A DNA stretch of 7,401 nucleotides from Collinsella sp. (GCA_014871545.1 WGSR01000069.1:1-7401); one strand, 5' to 3'. Positions 1-5,812 are shown, numbered from the stretch's first letter. Numbers and translations are program-made. The notes: generated by a model from the sequence alone, not told the origin.

Positions 1-521
1 TCGGCGCGCCCGCCCTCGACAACCGTCACCAGGCACGGATCAAATGCCTCTTCACAGATTTGCTTGAGCACCGCGCTCGATGCCGGAGCATAGGCACTCG
101 GCTTGATGACCACGGTATTGCCCGCGGCAAGGGCGCCGGCGAGCGGCTCGAGTGTTAGCAAAAACGGGTAGTTCCACGGAGCCATGATGAGTGTGACGCC
201 ATAGGGCACGGCTTGCGTTTTGCACACGCTCACGGCGTTAGCGAGATCGCACGGACGCAGGCGCGGACGACTCCATCGAGCCACGTGAGCGATCTGATGT
301 CGAATCTCGGAAAGCGACGTACCAATCTCGCACATATAGGCCTCGTCATGCGACTTCCCCAAATCGGTCTTGAGCGCATGGGCGATATCGGCCTCGTGGG
401 CCCGCACCGCATCGCGTAAACTCACGAGCGCGCGACGTCGAGCATCGACATCAAACGTGGCGTGCGTCTTAAAGTAGGCGCGCTGATCGCCGACGATGCG
501 CGCAATTTCCTCGGTGTTCAT
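1..521 (-). CDS. Aldehyde dehydrogenase family protein, N-terminal part (cut by window edge)
   Basis: This is an NAD(P)-dependent aldehyde dehydrogenase, which oxidises an aldehyde to a carboxylic acid in the cytosol. The visible 173 codons read from ATG at 521 leftwards and stay open to the edge. The start MNTEEIARIV leads into a helical region with the family-like pattern DLGKSHDEAYMCEIG. The strongly conserved APWNYPF motif follows at about residues 113-119, and then the cofactor-binding stretch NTVVIKPS, whose Lys is the usual NAD-contacting residue. The spacing looks most like the class 3 (short N-terminus) branch. The catalytic Cys and Glu lie beyond the window. The start is fixed by an AGGAGG Shine-Dalgarno at 526-531, which overlaps the stop codon of the alcohol dehydrogenase upstream. 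The two genes are therefore one operon and probably translationally coupled. The substrate cannot be told from the sequence. Confidence 0.93.
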   Translation of the reverse strand, partial: MNTEEIARIVGDQRAYFKTHATFDVDARRRALVSLRDAVRAHEADIAHALKTDLGKSHDEAYMCEIGTSLSEIRHQIAHVARWSRPRLRPCDLANAVSVCKTQAVPYGVTLIMAPWNYPFLLTLEPLAGALAAGNTVVIKPSAYAPASSAVLKQICEEAFDPCLVTVVEGGRA

Positions 522-529
522 GGACCCTC

Positions 530-1750
530 CTAATTCTCGTCCTCAAACATACCACCTGCAACGACTTCGTACATATGCTCGAGCTCCAAGCGGTCCATTA
601 GAAGCGGAACGGGGTACAGGGGATTGGCCTCGGCATCGGCATACGCCGCCATCTGCGGAATGTCGGAGCGGCGAATGCCCGAGACATATTTGGGAATGTC
701 CAAGGCGGCGTTCATGCAATCGATCCAATCGATAAAGGCCTCGGCCGCCAGGCTGTCCTGCGCGTTAACCGGCACGATGCCGGCCATGCGGGCAAGATCG
801 GCGAGCTTAGGAGCAGCAGCTTCGCCATAGGCGCGAAGCATGTGCGGCAGGATGATAGCGTTGGCCAAGCCGTGCGGAATCCCGTAACGCCCGCCCAGGC
901 TGTGTGCGATGGCATGAACGTATCCAACATAGGAGCGCGTAAAGGCAACACCCGCCTTATACGCCGCCGAAAGCATATTGCGACGCGCACGCATGTCGTC
1001 GCCATGCTCATAGGCCTCGAGCAAATTGTCATGGATGAGCTGGACCGCCTGACGCGCCATCTTACGCGTATAGGACGTGGTGCTTCGCCCGATAAAGGCC
1101 TCGACGGCATGCGTCAGGGCGTCCATGCCCGTCTGCCCCGTAATGGAGGCGGGCAGGCCGCGCGTAAACTCGGGGTCGTGCACCGCAAAGCGCGGGATAA
1201 GCACAAAGTCGTTAATGGGATATTTGTAGTGTGTCTCGTCATCGGTAATTACCGCCGCAAGCGTGACCTCGCTTCCCGTACCTGCCGTGGTGGGAACGGC
1301 GATGAGCAGCGGCAGGCGACGATGAATCCGCAGCAGGCCGCGCATCTTGTTGATGGGCTTGTTTGGCTGCGCAATGCGTGCGCCTACGCCCTTGGCGCAG
1401 TCCATGGCTGATCCTCCGCCAAAGCCGATAATGGCCTGGCAGGCGCTCTCTCGATACAGGGACGCCGCTTCTTCCACGTTTGAAACCGTGGGGTTTGCAC
1501 GCGTTTCGGCATAGACCGTAACGCCGATTCCCTTGGACGCGAGCGCACACTCGAGCGGTGCCGTGAGCCCCAGACGGGCAATGCCGGGATCCGTCACGAT
1601 AAGGACCTTCTGGATCGAGCGCTTTTGAAGCACCGCGGGCACATCCTCGGCATGCTCTAAAATGCGCGGCTCGGTATAGGGCAGGATCGGCAATGCAATG
1701 CGAAAAACCGTCTGATATGTTCGGCACCAGGCACGACGGGCTAGATGCAT
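530..1750 (-). CDS. Iron-containing alcohol dehydrogenase
   Basis: This 406-residue group III (Fe-dependent) alcohol dehydrogenase interconverts an alcohol and an aldehyde with NAD(P)H in the cytosol. The N-terminal half carries the dinucleotide-binding motif GFGGGSAMDCAK (residues 109-120) and PTTAGTGSEV (153-162). The C-terminal helical half carries the metal ligands expected for the family: Asp210 and His214 in DALTHAVEA, His279 in the VHAIAHSLGG stretch, and His293 in PHGLANA. All four are present, so it should be active. Length is normal for the family (about 380-410). The ATG at 1750 is preceded by GAAGGAG at 1759-1765 with 8 bases of spacing. It is first in a two-gene unit with the aldehyde dehydrogenase, whose start lies 8 bases after this stop. 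Together they would oxidise an alcohol to an acid, or the ADH would reduce an aldehyde during fermentation. Direction and substrate are not decidable here. Confidence 0.95.
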   Translation of the reverse strand: MHLARRAWCRTYQTVFRIALPILPYTEPRILEHAEDVPAVLQKRSIQKVLIVTDPGIARLGLTAPLECALASKGIGVTVYAETRANPTVSNVEEAASLYRESACQAIIGFGGGSAMDCAKGVGARIAQPNKPINKMRGLLRIHRRLPLLIAVPTTAGTGSEVTLAAVITDDETHYKYPINDFVLIPRFAVHDPEFTRGLPASITGQTGMDALTHAVEAFIGRSTTSYTRKMARQAVQLIHDNLLEAYEHGDDMRARRNMLSAAYKAGVAFTRSYVGYVHAIAHSLGGRYGIPHGLANAIILPHMLRAYGEAAAPKLADLARMAGIVPVNAQDSLAAEAFIDWIDCMNAALDIPKYVSGIRRSDIPQMAAYADAEANPLYPVPLLMDRLELEHMYEVVAGGMFEDEN

Positions 1751-1769
1751 AAAGGAAACTCCTTCATTT

Positions 1770-1847
1770 GTTGATAGGTCAACATTTGCTCGCCCGATTG
1801 TACTCAGCGGCGTCCGTATATGACTTGCAAACCGTTAATCAATCAAC
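1770..1847. promoter_or_regulatory. Putative operator pair and promoter of the dehydrogenase operon
   Basis: Two related 14-base sites lie upstream of the alcohol dehydrogenase start. GTTGATAGGTCAAC (1770-1783) is an inverted repeat with perfect 5-base arms. GTTAATCAATCAAC (1834-1847) is an imperfect version. They match each other at 10 of 14 positions and start 64 bp apart, about six helical turns. On the minus strand a candidate -35 TTGATT (1837-1842) lies 16 bp from a candidate -10 TATACG (1815-1820). The upstream site would then cover the -35 and the downstream site would lie in the leader, just before the Shine-Dalgarno. This geometry suits a dimeric repressor, but no regulator gene for it is in view. 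The promoter call is weak; the site pair is directly visible. Confidence 0.4.
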
Positions 1848-1894
1848 ATCTTCATATCTCAAAATTGTTTTATTAAAAATCATTCCTAATAGGC

Positions 1895-1922
1895 TTCACA
1901 TTTGGTTGCATTTATGGATAAT
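1895..1922 (+). promoter_or_regulatory. Sigma-70-type promoter for rubrerythrin
   Basis: TTCACA (1895-1900, five of six to the -35 consensus) is followed after 16 bp by GATAAT (1917-1922, five of six to the -10 consensus). Transcription would start near 1929, leaving a leader of about 78 bases before the rubrerythrin ATG. The DNA just upstream (1861-1890) is very AT-rich, unlike the rest of the window, which could aid promoter strength. I looked there for a PerR- or Fur-like box, which would fit an oxygen-stress gene, and found no convincing palindrome. Confidence 0.55.
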
Positions 1923-1940
1923 AGAACTCGTCAAGACGCA

Positions 1941-1971
1941 CGTCCGGAGAGGGCCCTTACGGGACCGGACG
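1941..1971 (+). other. Hairpin in the 5' leader of rubrerythrin
   Basis: CGTCCGG (1941-1947) pairs perfectly with CCGGACG (1965-1971). Inside the loop CCC (1954-1956) can pair with GGG (1961-1963) around TTAC. The structure begins about 12 bases after the predicted transcription start and is not followed by a T run, so it is not a simple terminator. Plausible roles are mRNA stabilisation or control of translation. It does not resemble a riboswitch class that I can name. Confidence 0.5.
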
Positions 1972-1987
1972 AGCGCACAATCGCCAT

Positions 1988-2002
1988 CGATCGAAAGGAT
2001 CG
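1988..2002 (+). promoter_or_regulatory. Ribosome binding site of rubrerythrin inside a small hairpin
   Basis: The Shine-Dalgarno GAAAGGA (1993-1999) lies 7 bases before the ATG at 2007. It is flanked by CGATC (1988-1992) and GATCG (1998-2002), which are exact inverted repeats, so part of the ribosome binding site can sit in a 5-bp stem with loop GAAAG. The site fixes the ATG at 2007 as the start. The stem is short, so the effect on translation is uncertain. Confidence 0.55.
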
Positions 2003-2006
2003 AATC

Positions 2007-2567
2007 ATGAAGTTTGTTTGCCCCGTTTGCGGTTATGTGGAAGAGTTCGACGGCGACCAGCTGCCCGAGGACTTCAAGTGCCCCCAGTGCGGCGTTCCCG
2101 GTTCTCGTTTCCTGAAGCAGGAGGAGGGCCAGCTCGAGTGGGCTGCCGAGCACGTCGTGGGCGTCGCCAAGATGGAGGGCGTCTCCGAGGACATCGTTGC
2201 CGACCTGCGCGCCAACTTTGAGGGCGAGTGCTCCGAGGTCGGTATGTACCTGGCCATGGCTCGCGTCGCTCATCGCGAGGGTTACCCCGAGATCGGCCTG
2301 TACTGGGAGAAGGCTGCCCACGAGGAGGCCGAGCACGCCGCCAAGTTCGCTGAGCTCCTGGGCGAGGTCGTAACCGACTCCACCAAGAAGAACCTCGAGA
2401 TGCGCGTTGAGGCCGAGAACGGCGCCACCGCCGGCAAGACCGATCTTGCCAAGCGCGCCAAGGCCGCTGGCCTCGATGCCATCCACGATACCGTGCACGA
2501 GATGGCTCGCGACGAGGCTCGCCACGGCAAGGCTTTCGCCGGCCTGCTCAAGCGCTACTTCGGCTAA
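2007..2567 (+). CDS. rbr: Reverse rubrerythrin (N-terminal rubredoxin, C-terminal diiron domain)
   Basis: This 186-residue cytosolic peroxide-scavenging protein would reduce hydrogen peroxide to water with electrons passed from NAD(P)H through its rubredoxin iron. The rubredoxin domain is first: CPVCGY gives Cys5 and Cys8, and CPQCGVP gives Cys25 and Cys28, together binding one iron. The ferritin-like four-helix domain follows from about residue 50. It has candidate diiron ligands around Glu74/Glu77, EEAEH (Glu107, His110), Glu135, and DEARH (Glu170, His173). Classical rubrerythrins have the opposite order, so this is the reverse type known from clostridia as an oxygen-stress protein. The start at 2007 is set by the Shine-Dalgarno at 1993-1999; an open frame continues upstream to 1902 but lacks conserved content. 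It is a single-gene unit with its own promoter and terminator. Confidence 0.95.
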   Translation: MKFVCPVCGYVEEFDGDQLPEDFKCPQCGVPGSRFLKQEEGQLEWAAEHVVGVAKMEGVSEDIVADLRANFEGECSEVGMYLAMARVAHREGYPEIGLYWEKAAHEEAEHAAKFAELLGEVVTDSTKKNLEMRVEAENGATAGKTDLAKRAKAAGLDAIHDTVHEMARDEARHGKAFAGLLKRYFG

Positions 2568-2600
2568 GCCAGCCGCCTGAGAGATAATCTTTAGCTCGAT

Positions 2601-2632
2601 AAGGCCCGGACCGTATTGGTTCGGGCCTTTTT
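2601..2632 (+). terminator. Rho-independent terminator of rubrerythrin
   Basis: AGGCCCGGACC (2602-2612) pairs with GGTTCGGGCCT (2618-2628) around the 5-base loop GTATT, with a single G-U wobble, giving an 11-bp GC-rich stem. A T run (2628-2632) follows. It lies about 35 bases after the rubrerythrin stop and separates it from the convergent gene on the other strand. Confidence 0.93.
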
Positions 2633-2697
2633 GTGTCTCGAGGACTCGTTAACGCCCTGAAATAGGACTGCCTTCGGCATCAGTTGCTCGTCAAAAA

Positions 2698-2820
2698 CTA
2701 AGTGAGTAGACTTTTTGGAACTTGCCGAGCACACCATCCATATTGCTTTATAAAGCCGCAGCTAAATGACTTGTTGCAAAACGGCCTGGTCGCCAAAGTG
2801 CCAAAAGTCTACTCACTTAG
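2698..2820. repeat. Palindromic repeat, copy A (121-bp family)
   Basis: The ends are inverted repeats: CTAAGTGAGTAGACTTTT at 2698-2715 has an exact reverse complement at 2803-2820, and pairing continues imperfectly inwards. The 121 bases from 2700 to 2820 align without gaps to 4119-4239 with 21 mismatches by my hand count (about 83% identity). The outermost 12 bases of each arm are identical between copies and the centre is most diverged, which suggests the arms are under constraint. The right arm overlaps the end of the minus-strand gene and contains its stop codon. On the minus strand the element is followed at once by TTTTT (2693-2697), so this copy could act as that gene's terminator. I see no target-site duplication and no coding capacity. 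Confidence 0.9.
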
Positions 2821-3936
2821 AACCGCAGCCGTCCACGATCGAGCAGTTTTGCGTCTAACGGGCATCTTTCCGTCGATTACTCCCAATTTTGTCCAGTCAA
2901 CGAATAGTTCAGACCGGAGTAATGTCTCAGCCCTTTGCTCATCTGAGCTTTTATCACGATATTCAGCATCGAGCATCCTGTATACGGCCTTAACGATCGC
3001 GCGGAATCTATCCTCATCGGATATCTGTCTGTGTGTCAGGAGAAGCACATCGTAGCCCATGGTCTGAAGGGCCGTCATGCGGTCAGCGTCACGCAAACCA
3101 TCCCCTGCGCGTCCGTGCGAGGCCTTTCCCTGACATTCAATGGCCACCTGTCGCCTGCCGTCCGGCGAAGAAAGAAGTAGGTCGATATATACACGGGACT
3201 TTCCCACAATCGCTCGAGCACTTGTGCTTAGCGTCACTTCGACATTGAGCTCTATGCCGCAAAACCCCTCGCCTCCCAGGACTCGCGGCAGTCCAAGCAA
3301 CAAATACGCCTCGACCTCAAAAGGCGACGCGGCACCCAATGGAACGAGTTGCGATACCGCCATAAATCTATTGCCGTAACGCATCCCGCAAACATCTGAA
3401 CAAAAACGGTCAAGGTCTCTGCCCAAAACCAAAGCGTCTCGACGCCATAAATTTGAGGCGGTGCCGTCCTCGGACGGGCAGCGCACCCAACCGAACGTTG
3501 TCGAAATCGCACCCGAATCAATTGCACGCGTAAGCTCCGCCTCAAGTGCCGCCGGTAGAGCGCACACCGCAAACAAGCCACACATCTCCGCCAATACCAA
3601 AAGAAGCTGGAGATCCGTCAGATGCCGCGACATGATGAATGCCGTCAGCAGAGGAGACGTAACCATAAACCCATGCTCCGTTTCCAGCACGGATTCCCTG
3701 GGGAGCTCACCAAGGAACAGCCGCTGCCTAATGCTGGCAGGACAAGTCCGCTTGCTTCTCGTACGAACCAATGTATACAGCGGAAAACCGAGCGCGACCG
3801 CAGCCGTCGGGTTGCGGGCGAGGTCATATCGCTGCCGGTCTTCTTCCGGCCGTGGAAGCGGCGGACACAAAGCGCGAACCTGAGGAGGCAAACGCCAGTA
3901 CCTAAAAGCCGATATGTCACAAAGTAGATCTTTCAT
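2809..3936 (-). CDS. Putative restriction-endonuclease-like (DUF559/Vsr-type fold) protein
   Basis: The protein has 375 residues from ATG 3936, or 377 from GTG 3942; neither start has a clear Shine-Dalgarno and a stop lies just upstream. Numbering here is from the GTG. The N-terminal part (SAFRYWRLPP near residue 11) resembles modules found in coriobacterial proteins with AbiEi-antitoxin-like starts. A conserved-looking SPFEVEAYLLLGLPRVLGG stretch sits at 206-224. The C-terminal third reads YIDLLL (Asp254), then VAIECQGK (Glu269, Gln271), then DADRMTALQTMGYDVLLL (285-302). That layout matches PD-(D/E)XK nuclease-fold domains of the DUF559/Vsr type, but Gln replaces the usual catalytic Lys or Asp after Glu, so activity is uncertain. 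No signal peptide or membrane segment is evident. The gene stands alone between two direct repeats and its composition looks less GC-rich than its neighbours. The last residues LSE and the stop come from repeat A. The family assignment is from memory of motifs; the true role, possibly defence, is unknown. Confidence 0.7.
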   Translation of the reverse strand: MKDLLCDISAFRYWRLPPQVRALCPPLPRPEEDRQRYDLARNPTAAVALGFPLYTLVRTRSKRTCPASIRQRLFLGELPRESVLETEHGFMVTSPLLTAFIMSRHLTDLQLLLVLAEMCGLFAVCALPAALEAELTRAIDSGAISTTFGWVRCPSEDGTASNLWRRDALVLGRDLDRFCSDVCGMRYGNRFMAVSQLVPLGAASPFEVEAYLLLGLPRVLGGEGFCGIELNVEVTLSTSARAIVGKSRVYIDLLLSSPDGRRQVAIECQGKASHGRAGDGLRDADRMTALQTMGYDVLLLTHRQISDEDRFRAIVKAVYRMLDAEYRDKSSDEQRAETLLRSELFVDWTKLGVIDGKMPVRRKTARSWTAAVLSE

Positions 3937-4019
3937 AGACACAGGAAAACACGAATTTCAACCCAGTCAGTCACGATGCGGCGCGAACGCACCGAAAATG
4001 GCGCCGAACGGACCGCCAA

Positions 4020-4085
4020 GTTTTCAACAGCCCTCCCCAACTGGCCAAAAGCTTGCCAAGAACTGGACGAAGCCCTGTTGAAAAC
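4020..4085. repeat. Inverted repeat with 11-bp perfect arms
   Basis: GTTTTCAACAG (4020-4030) and CTGTTGAAAAC (4075-4085) are exact reverse complements separated by 44 bases. Inside, TGGC and GCCA flank CAAAAGCTT and could form a nested stem. The structure lies in the 182-base gap between the nuclease-like gene and repeat B. It could be a terminator-like or structural element or part of a larger repeat unit that includes copy B; no gene is supported here. Confidence 0.6.
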
Positions 4086-4118
4086 CCCATTTTTTCTCGT
4101 GCGGAAGCTTTGCGCGGC

Positions 4119-4239
4119 AAGTGAGTAGACTTTTTTGAACATCCCGAGCAGGCCGGCCATCCTGCTTTTCAAAACCCCAGGTAGATAACTTGTTACAAAA
4201 CTGCCTGGTCACCAAAGTTCCAAAAGCCTACTCACTTAG
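4119..4239. repeat. Palindromic repeat, copy B (121-bp family)
   Basis: This is the second copy of the 121-bp element and lies in the same orientation as copy A (2700-2820). Its arms are AAGTGAGTAGACTTTT at 4119-4134 and the reverse complement of AAGTGAGTAGGCTTTT at 4224-4239, with one mismatch. The right arm overlaps the 3' end of pdxR and supplies its stop codon, just as copy A does for the neighbouring gene. Unlike copy A it is not followed by a T run on the minus strand. The centre contains GGCCGGCC (4152-4159), absent from copy A. Confidence 0.9.
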
Positions 4240-5667
4240 GTTGCAGAGTGCCTCCATGAGCTGCAATTCCAAGGTATTTAGCACTTTTGGACTCAAATCG
4301 TCATACTGGACAAGAATTTGACTTGAGTTTTCGGGGGCAGATGCGCCATCGGCGCACCAATAACACTCACTGATATCGACAAAAGGGATACTCGAGCGCG
4401 TGAGGGCCTGCGCAAAAGAGCTTCCGTCCGTTCCGCGCTCCGCAACCACGGTGCAGTAAAGGCCCGCGTCCTCATGCTCAATCGAAACCTCCCCTGCCGG
4501 AAACGTTTTCCGTACAAGCGCCGCCAGGCCATCACGCGCCTCGCGAGCACGAACGCGCACGCGATTCACATGTCGCTCGTAATCACCCGATTCCAGCAAA
4601 CGCGCCAAAGCGACCTGGTCAACAGAGCTCACCGACGAAGCGTAAAAACCAAGGTTGCGCCTAAACCGCTCCATTAGCTCATCGGGCAGCACCATGTACG
4701 CTAGACGCAACGCAGATGACAGGCTCTTCGAAAACGTGTTGGTGTAGATAACCGACTGGGCGGCATCGATCGACGTGAGCGCGGGAATCGGCTTGCCGGC
4801 AAGGCGAAACTCACAATCAAAGTCATCTTCGATGAGATACCGACCTGGTCGCTCTGCGGCCCAGCTCAGCAGCGCATAGCGACGCGCAATGCTCGTCACC
4901 AGGCCGGTCGGATACTGATGGGACGGCATCAGGTGAAGGACATCGGTCCCACTTTTCTGCAGAGTACTCAAGTCCACGCCGCCATCATCCAACGGGATAT
5001 GCCGAACGTTGCAACCCATAGCCTGATAGATGCGCGTCAGGCGCAAATATCCCGGATCCTCAACGGCATACACTTTGTCGGCTCCAAGTAACTGAACCAA
5101 CATGGTATCGAGCAGCTGGGCGCCCGCACCGATAACGATGTTGTCGGGATCGATATTCATGCCCCTCGTCCCACGCAGATGGTGAGCGATAGCGCGTCGT
5201 AGCCGAGCGGTGCCCTGTGCCGGTGCGGGCGAAAAGATCTCGCGCTCGTCTTCGGATGTCAACGTCGCCCGCAGTGCGCTTTGCCAAAGCCGCGCCGCCT
5301 CCAAAGCGGAAGGAGAGAGCGGGGCGAATTGCTCGGTCCGTCCGTTGACATCATGCGCGCTGGGGCCCACAGAGACGGTATCTCGGTCGATGCCCCCCGC
5401 AGCCAAAGGCAAAACCGGTGCATCCGAAAGCTCGCAAGCGTAGTAGCCACGCCGCGGCTTTGAGCAAATATAGCCCTCGGCAAGTAACTGGCTATATGCA
5501 TTCTCGATGGTAATGACACTGATTCCCAGATGACTGGCAAAGGCGCGCTTAGACGGCAAATGCTCCCCCGCCGCAATGCGTCCAGCTACGATATCATCTC
5601 GAATTTGCTGGTAAACATACTCGTAGAGCGATGCCTCGCCGCGTTTTTCCAAATTGTAGTCAAGCAT
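4228..5667 (-). CDS. pdxR: MocR/GntR-family regulator of vitamin B6 synthesis
   Basis: This 479-residue MocR regulator joins an N-terminal GntR winged helix-turn-helix (about residues 12-80, including LPSKRAFASHLGIS and AYSQLLAEGYI) to a type I aminotransferase-like domain (about 110-475). The PLP-binding features are intact: AGAQ near 181, HQYPTG (250-255), EDDFDCEFR (280-288) and the Schiff-base lysine in TNTFSKSLSS (Lys314), followed by RLAY. It is divergent from pdxS-pdxT, 145 bp away, which is the classical arrangement for PdxR, an activator of pdxST that senses PLP and represses itself. Start ATG 5667 has AGGTGA at 5675-5680 with 7 bases of spacing; an in-frame TTG at 5700 has no such support. 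The last residues LSE and the stop TAG lie in repeat B. A GabR-type regulator of another pathway is possible, but the neighbours favour PdxR. Confidence 0.92.
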   Translation of the reverse strand: MLDYNLEKRGEASLYEYVYQQIRDDIVAGRIAAGEHLPSKRAFASHLGISVITIENAYSQLLAEGYICSKPRRGYYACELSDAPVLPLAAGGIDRDTVSVGPSAHDVNGRTEQFAPLSPSALEAARLWQSALRATLTSEDEREIFSPAPAQGTARLRRAIAHHLRGTRGMNIDPDNIVIGAGAQLLDTMLVQLLGADKVYAVEDPGYLRLTRIYQAMGCNVRHIPLDDGGVDLSTLQKSGTDVLHLMPSHQYPTGLVTSIARRYALLSWAAERPGRYLIEDDFDCEFRLAGKPIPALTSIDAAQSVIYTNTFSKSLSSALRLAYMVLPDELMERFRRNLGFYASSVSSVDQVALARLLESGDYERHVNRVRVRAREARDGLAALVRKTFPAGEVSIEHEDAGLYCTVVAERGTDGSSFAQALTRSSIPFVDISECYWCADGASAPENSSQILVQYDDLSPKVLNTLELQLMEALCNLSE

Positions 5668-5678
5668 GAATTTGTCAC

Positions 5679-5724
5679 CTGACCTTATTAAGTCATTCAA
5701 TCTGATATTAGTCTGACCTTGTTA
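5679..5724. promoter_or_regulatory. Direct-repeat PdxR operator between pdxR and pdxS
   Basis: CTGACCTTATTA (5679-5690) and CTGACCTTGTTA (5713-5724) match at 11 of 12 positions and start 34 bp apart. A shorter related CTGATATTA lies between them (5702-5710). MocR regulators, as studied in GabR and PdxR systems, bind widely spaced direct repeats, so this fits well. The left repeat overlaps the pdxR Shine-Dalgarno (5675-5680), which would allow autorepression. The right repeat overlaps a weak -35 candidate for pdxS, TTGTTA (5719-5724), with TATTTC (5742-5747) 17 bp on as a poor -10. A poor promoter beside a regulator site agrees with activation. Confidence 0.6.
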
Positions 5725-5812
5725 TTATCTCGAAAACTGAGTATTTCGCCATACCCAGCTCCCCGATAGGATGTTCCGTCAAGCAATGCACATGCCAACC
5801 AAGGGAGCAACC

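Noticed and set aside
842..1411. Open frame of 189 codons on the plus strand inside the alcohol dehydrogenase
   Set aside because: It is antisense to a gene with complete motifs; no ribosome site or family features.
1861..1895. PerR or Fur box in the AT-rich stretch upstream of rubrerythrin
   Set aside because: No palindrome close to either consensus; AT-rich base composition alone is not evidence.
1902..2006. Upstream extension of rubrerythrin to a GTG-like start at 1902
   Set aside because: The extension covers the predicted promoter and leader hairpin, and CPVCGY is expected within the first ten residues of the protein.
1896..2525. Open frame of 209 codons on the minus strand across rubrerythrin
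   Set aside because: It is a shadow of the rubrerythrin codons with a repetitive Leu/Gly/Val composition and no recognisable domain.
2702..3055. Open frame of 117 codons on the plus strand starting in repeat A
   Set aside because: It reads through the palindrome (giving KVYSL) into the antisense of the nuclease-like gene; there is no ribosome site.
3933..4172. Open frames on the minus strand (79 and 63 codons) across repeat B and the gap
   Set aside because: The translation is the palindrome arm (again KVYSL) plus structured non-coding DNA; no domain is seen. It is more likely an artefact of the repeat, though homologous copies may be annotated as proteins elsewhere.
5668..5700. TTG start of pdxR at 5700
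   Set aside because: The ATG at 5667 has a well placed AGGTGA; the longer form adds residues outside the helix-turn-helix domain and overlaps the operator repeats.
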